This document shows positions 7,187 to 9,692 of a stretch of 9,692 nt of DNA, piece after piece. Below the pieces are notes generated by a model. The model had not been told where the DNA came from and ran no database searches. It saw only the letters and a list, made by a program, of their open reading frames with translations. The stretch's first letter is position 1. Each line of letters opens with the position of its first letter. Made by a program: the position numbers and the translations under genes. The DNA comes from CAZYMF01 sp964648215 (GTDB taxonomy: Bacteria; Desulfobacterota; Binatia; HRBIN30; JACQVA1), in assembly GCA_964648215.1 (NCBI GenBank), contig CAZYMF010000187.1:1-9692 (forward strand), written 5' to 3'.

Positions 7187-7696
7187 TCAGCCGCGCCCGC
7201 CGTCGCCCTCTCCCTCCGCGATCGCCCACAGGGCGACGACCGGGGTGACGACAGCGCCGAGCACGGCGGCGTAGGCGGCTTTGAACAGCAGGAAGCGCTC
7301 GAAGCTCAGGGTATCGACATCGAGCGCGCCGAGCGCCCAGATCGAGACGGGAGCTGCCAGCACGGTCGTGATGACCCCGAAGGCCAGGGCCCGCGGGAAG
7401 GTGCGGCGCGGCAGCCAGCCGAGCACGGGATGGGACGAGCGCGTCCAACCCAGCGCCGCCAGCGAACCGGCCCGCAGCTGCCGTTGCGCCAGCGGGGTCA
7501 CGATCAGGCAGGTGATCAGCGGCAGCAGGAAGGTGGTACCGATGGTGTCGCCGGCGATGCTCTGCTGGCCCCACAGCGGGACGGTGGCGAGGCCGCGAAA
7601 CAGCAGCGCCGCGATGCCGAGGTTCAAGACGAAGTTGACCACGCCGCCACCGACACCTTGCTCGATCAGGAGATAACGACGATGGGCAGGCGACAT
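7187..7696 (-). CDS. Four-helix integral membrane protein, unknown function
   Basis: Hydrophobic protein of 169 residues with four likely transmembrane helices: about 16-36 (GGVVNFVLNLGIAALLF), 52-70 (IGTTFLLPLITCLIVTPLA), 101-125 (RALAFGVITTVLAAPVSIWA) and 136-160 (FLLFKAAYAAVLGAVVTPVV). A polar segment with QSIAGDT lies between helices 1 and 2, and a basic loop (RSSHPVLGWLPRRTF) between 2 and 3. The ATG at 7696 is preferred because AAGGTGAGG precedes it; a GTG at 7705 would add three residues. The TPL and TPVV positions in helices 2 and 4 suggest an internal duplication. I recognise it only as an uncharacterised inner-membrane protein type. It converges on the oxidoreductase and has no obvious operon partner. 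Confidence 0.8.
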   Translation of the reverse strand: MSPAHRRYLLIEQGVGGGVVNFVLNLGIAALLFRGLATVPLWGQQSIAGDTIGTTFLLPLITCLIVTPLAQRQLRAGSLAALGWTRSSHPVLGWLPRRTFPRALAFGVITTVLAAPVSIWALGALDVDTLSFERFLLFKAAYAAVLGAVVTPVVALWAIAEGEGDGGRG

Positions 7697-7729
7697 GATC
7701 CTCACCTTTCGCTGGAAAGAAACGGCGTC

Positions 7730-7776
7730 AAGTCAACGCAGAGACGCCGAGCCGCAGAGTCGCAGAGACGGACGCA
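7730..7776. repeat. CGCAGAG-type short repeat cluster
   Basis: Closely spaced variants of the unit CGCAGAGACG / CGCAGAGTCG. From general knowledge, CGCAGAGACGCAGAG tracts are a widespread dispersed repeat class often found beside CACAGAGG repeats, as here. Confidence 0.6.
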
Positions 7777-7801
7777 TTTGGCAACGAGAAGCGTAGGAGC
7801 C

Positions 7802-7970
7802 GAAGAAGGACGAGCACCACAGAGGCACAGAGGGCACGGAGGTTCGGAGGGAGAAGCCTTCTTGCGGAGCTGATCGAAGAAGAGCACTTCTCAGCTTCGG
7901 ATGGAGCAACCCTGCGTCTCCGAGCTCTTCCTCTGTGACCTCTGTGCCTCTGTGGTGAGCTTCTTCTTCC
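7802..7970. repeat. Large palindrome of CACAGAGG-type repeats
   Basis: CACCACAGAGGCACAGAGG (7815-7833) is the exact reverse complement of 7939-7957. Similarity continues outward (GAAGAAG...GAGC against GAGCTTCTTCTTCC) and inward. The two arms are repeat units of one family in opposite orientation around a spacer of about 105 bp. This family is widespread in environmental genomes. It fills the gap between the membrane protein and the nitronate monooxygenase gene and could form a long stem past the latter's stop. Confidence 0.85.
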
Positions 7971-7973
7971 GTG

Positions 7974-8951
7974 TCAGCCGACGGCCATCCGGTCCAGCCG
8001 CTTGTGGATGATCTCGCCGGCCTGGGCGACGATACGCTGCACCAGCTCGGCGCAGCTCGGGATGTCGTGGATCAGGCCCGTCACCATGCCGGCGGACCAG
8101 ATGCCGGCCTCGAGGTCTCCCTGGTCGAAGACCTTGCGGCCGCGCTCGCCGGCGACGAGCGGCGCGATGTCCTCGAACTTCGAGTCGGGGCGGCTCTCGA
8201 TCTTCACCACCTCGTCGGCGATGCTGTTCTTGAACACCCGCGCCGTGTTGCGGAACTTGCGGAAGATGAGCTGGGTGTCGCGCTCGCTGGACGTCACGAG
8301 CTTCTGCTTCACCTTGTCGTCGATGGCCGCCTCCTTGCTGGCCAGGAAGCGCGTGCCCATGTTGATCGCGTCGGCGCCGAGAGAGAGCGCCGCCACCAGG
8401 CCGCGGGCATCGCCGAATCCGCCCGACGCGATCAGCGGCACGTGCACCTGATCGGCGGTGCACGGGAGCAGGATCAGGCCGGGCACGTCGTCCTCGCCCG
8501 GGTGCCCGGCGCACTCGAAGCCGTCGACGCTGACGGCGTCGCAGCCGATCTTCTCCGCCTTCACGCTGTGGCGCACCGAGGTGCACTTGTGGATGACCTT
8601 GATGCCGGCCTGCTTGAACGCCGGCAGGAACGGCTCGGGGTTGCGCCCCGCCGTCTCGACGATCTTCACGCCGGACTCGACGATCGCCTGCGCGTAGGCC
8701 TCGTAGGAAACCGGCCGCAGCGTCGGCAGAATCGTCAGGTTGATGCCGAAGGGCTTGTCGGTCATCTCGCGGGTGCGGCGGACCTCGGCGAGCAGCTCTT
8801 CCGGGGTCGGCTGCGTGAGCGCCGTCAGAAACCCCAGCGCCCCGGCGTTGGCCACCGCCGCCACCAGCCCGGCGCGCCCGACGCCCATCATCCCGCCCAT
8901 CACGATCGGATGCTCGATGCCGAACTGCTCCGTGAATCTCGTCTTGATCAT
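7974..8951 (-). CDS. Nitronate monooxygenase-family FMN enzyme
   Basis: FMN-dependent TIM-barrel flavoenzyme of 325 residues, normal length for the family and cytoplasmic. The barrel begins with EHPIVMGGMMGVGRAGLVAAVANAGALGFL (13-42), the usual first strand and glycine loop. DGFECAGHPGEDD (143-155) contains His150, the position of the catalytic base in nitronate monooxygenases. IASGGFGDARGL and GADAINMGTRFLA (175-204) form the FMN-phosphate site. Known members oxidise alkyl nitronates such as propionate 3-nitronate to aldehyde and nitrite. The same fold includes FabK enoyl-ACP reductase, and many paralogues have unknown substrates, so the reaction is not certain. The ATG at 8951 is preceded by GGGGGACGAGGA. 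serC lies upstream on the same strand, 150 nt away, with a hairpin and a repeat between, so co-transcription is doubtful. Confidence 0.9.
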   Translation of the reverse strand: MIKTRFTEQFGIEHPIVMGGMMGVGRAGLVAAVANAGALGFLTALTQPTPEELLAEVRRTREMTDKPFGINLTILPTLRPVSYEAYAQAIVESGVKIVETAGRNPEPFLPAFKQAGIKVIHKCTSVRHSVKAEKIGCDAVSVDGFECAGHPGEDDVPGLILLPCTADQVHVPLIASGGFGDARGLVAALSLGADAINMGTRFLASKEAAIDDKVKQKLVTSSERDTQLIFRKFRNTARVFKNSIADEVVKIESRPDSKFEDIAPLVAGERGRKVFDQGDLEAGIWSAGMVTGLIHDIPSCAELVQRIVAQAGEIIHKRLDRMAVG

Positions 8952-8989
8952 CTTCCTCGTCCCCCTTTCGAAGCTTCTAGTCTATCTTG

Positions 8990-9035
8990 TTCTCTGTGTC
9001 CTCTGTGCCGCGGCGGTGAACTCTTCTTCTTCAGG
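8990..9035. repeat. CACAGAGG-type repeat, third unit
   Basis: TCTCTGTGTCCTCTGTGCC...CGGTGAACTCTTCTTCTTC is in the same orientation as 7926-7970 and similar along its length, so the nitronate monooxygenase gene carries one direct copy at each end. It lies within the probable promoter region of that gene. Confidence 0.75.
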
Positions 9036-9073
9036 CTGCGTCACAAAAGCGCATGACCACCGTCACCCGTGCG

Positions 9074-9098
9074 GCGACGGCGGGCGGGGCGCCGTCGC
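9074..9098 (-). terminator. Hairpin after serC
   Basis: Perfect 9-bp stem GCGACGGCG / CGCCGTCGC with a 7-nt loop, starting 3 nt past the serC stop codon on the minus strand. The position suits a terminator for serC, but no T-tract follows. Confidence 0.45.
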
Positions 9099-9101
9099 TT
9101 C

Positions 9102-9692
9102 TCAGCCGCGGACCTCGGCGAAGGCCCAGTCGAGCCAGGGCAGGAGCGCGGCAATGTCGTCGTTGTCGACCGTCGCGCCGCCCCAGATGCGCAACCCCGG
9201 TGGGGCGTCGCGGTAGCCGGCGACGTCGTACGCCACCGTTTCCTTCTCCAGCAGGGAGACCATTTTCTTGATCGCCGCGGCGCGGGCGTCGGCGTCCAGC
9301 TTCTCGAACCACGGATCGACGACCTTCAGGCAGATGGAAGTGCACGAGCGCGTGCGCGGCTCGCGGGCGAGAAAGTCGACCCATGGCGTCCGCTCGACCC
9401 AGGCGGCGACGGTGGCGAGGTTGGCCTCCGAGCGCGTCACCAGGCCCGGCAGGCCGCCCTCGCGTTCGGCCCAGGCCAGCCCGTCGAGAGCGTCCTCGAC
9501 GCACAGCATCGACGGCGTGTTGATGGTGGAGCCTTCGAAGACTGCCTCGTCGAGCTTCCCCTTCTTCGTCAGGCGGAAGATTTTCGGAAGCGGCCAGGGA
9601 GGGGTATAGCTCTGCAGGCGCTCGACGGCGCGCGGCGACAGGGCGAGCATGCCGTGCGCCGCCTCGCCACCGAGGACCTTCTGCCAGGACCA
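9102..9692 (-). CDS. serC: Phosphoserine aminotransferase, C-terminal part (partial)
   Basis: PLP-dependent class V aminotransferase that converts 3-phosphohydroxypyruvate and glutamate to phosphoserine and 2-oxoglutarate in serine biosynthesis. Only the last 196 residues are in the window; the frame runs off the right edge. The first visible residues are WSWQKVLGGEAAHG, where the Lys (fifth visible residue) is the expected PLP Schiff-base lysine. Next come MLALSPRAVERLQSYTPPWPLPKIF, EGSTINTPSMLCVEDALDGL, RTPWVDFLA and the C-terminal domain ending PPGLRIWGGATVDNDDIAALLPWLDWAFAEV. These blocks match the alphaproteobacterial/Methanosarcina-type SerC (about 380 residues) rather than the shorter E. 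coli type. All visible blocks look intact. It is followed at once by a hairpin. Confidence 0.92.
   Translation of the reverse strand, partial: WSWQKVLGGEAAHGMLALSPRAVERLQSYTPPWPLPKIFRLTKKGKLDEAVFEGSTINTPSMLCVEDALDGLAWAEREGGLPGLVTRSEANLATVAAWVERTPWVDFLAREPRTRSCTSICLKVVDPWFEKLDADARAAAIKKMVSLLEKETVAYDVAGYRDAPPGLRIWGGATVDNDDIAALLPWLDWAFAEVRG

Noticed and set aside
7702..7973. Repeated short motifs considered as a CRISPR array
   Set aside because: Units are variable, inverted relative to each other and not separated by regular unique spacers. They fit a known dispersed repeat type.
7971..9056. Plus-strand open frame of 361 codons opposite the nitronate monooxygenase
   Set aside because: Antisense shadow with Leu/Ala/Arg/Asp-rich content and a tail made of repeat sequence; no family resemblance.

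Overview
The window is high-GC DNA from an uncultured Gram-negative bacterium. A signal-peptide protein with an OmpA-like fold, a Tat-exported flavoenzyme and a sigma-54 type two-component system all point to a diderm. The phosphoserine aminotransferase is of the alphaproteobacterial/Methanosarcina type. Several families of short dispersed palindromic repeats fill the gaps, as in many environmental deltaproteobacteria-like, acidobacterial and planctomycete-like lineages. The phylum cannot be fixed from this sequence alone.

Layout. Positions 1-334 hold no convincing gene, only a perfect short hairpin and a near-consensus sigma-54 promoter-like site. Positions 335-1687 (+) are a tightly packed three-gene cassette: an unrecognised 78-residue protein, a divergent Fe/Mn superoxide dismutase-family protein, and a small exported OmpA-like protein. 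A very strong hairpin follows at 1704-1743. Positions 1744-2155 are a repeat-rich gap. Positions 2156-5492 (-) encode a membrane sensor histidine kinase followed by an NtrC-family sigma-54 activator. The two genes are separated by a repeat whose second copy lies inverted beyond the regulator gene. Divergent from the kinase, 5635-7116 (+) encodes a Tat-signal FAD-dependent (DAO-fold) oxidoreductase. Positions 7187-7696 (-) encode a four-helix membrane protein that converges on it across a small hairpin. Positions 7706-7973 are a large palindromic cluster of the CACAGAGG-type repeat. Positions 7974-8951 (-) encode a nitronate monooxygenase-family FMN enzyme with a repeat copy at each end. Positions 9102-9692 (-) are the C-terminal part of serC, cut by the window edge.

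How the parts may work together. The kinase and regulator form one signalling pair, and the Tat oxidoreductase divergent from it is a natural candidate target. The regulator should act on sigma-54 promoters; the best-looking one seen lies upstream of the SOD-like cassette, but this link is inference. The most unusual content is that cassette. Its SOD-family protein keeps all four metal ligands but lacks the gateway Tyr and the usual active-site Gln. Its OmpA-like partner lacks the canonical peptidoglycan-binding Asp motif. The SOD reading frame runs 71 nt into the next gene. serC and the nitronate monooxygenase look like ordinary metabolic genes.
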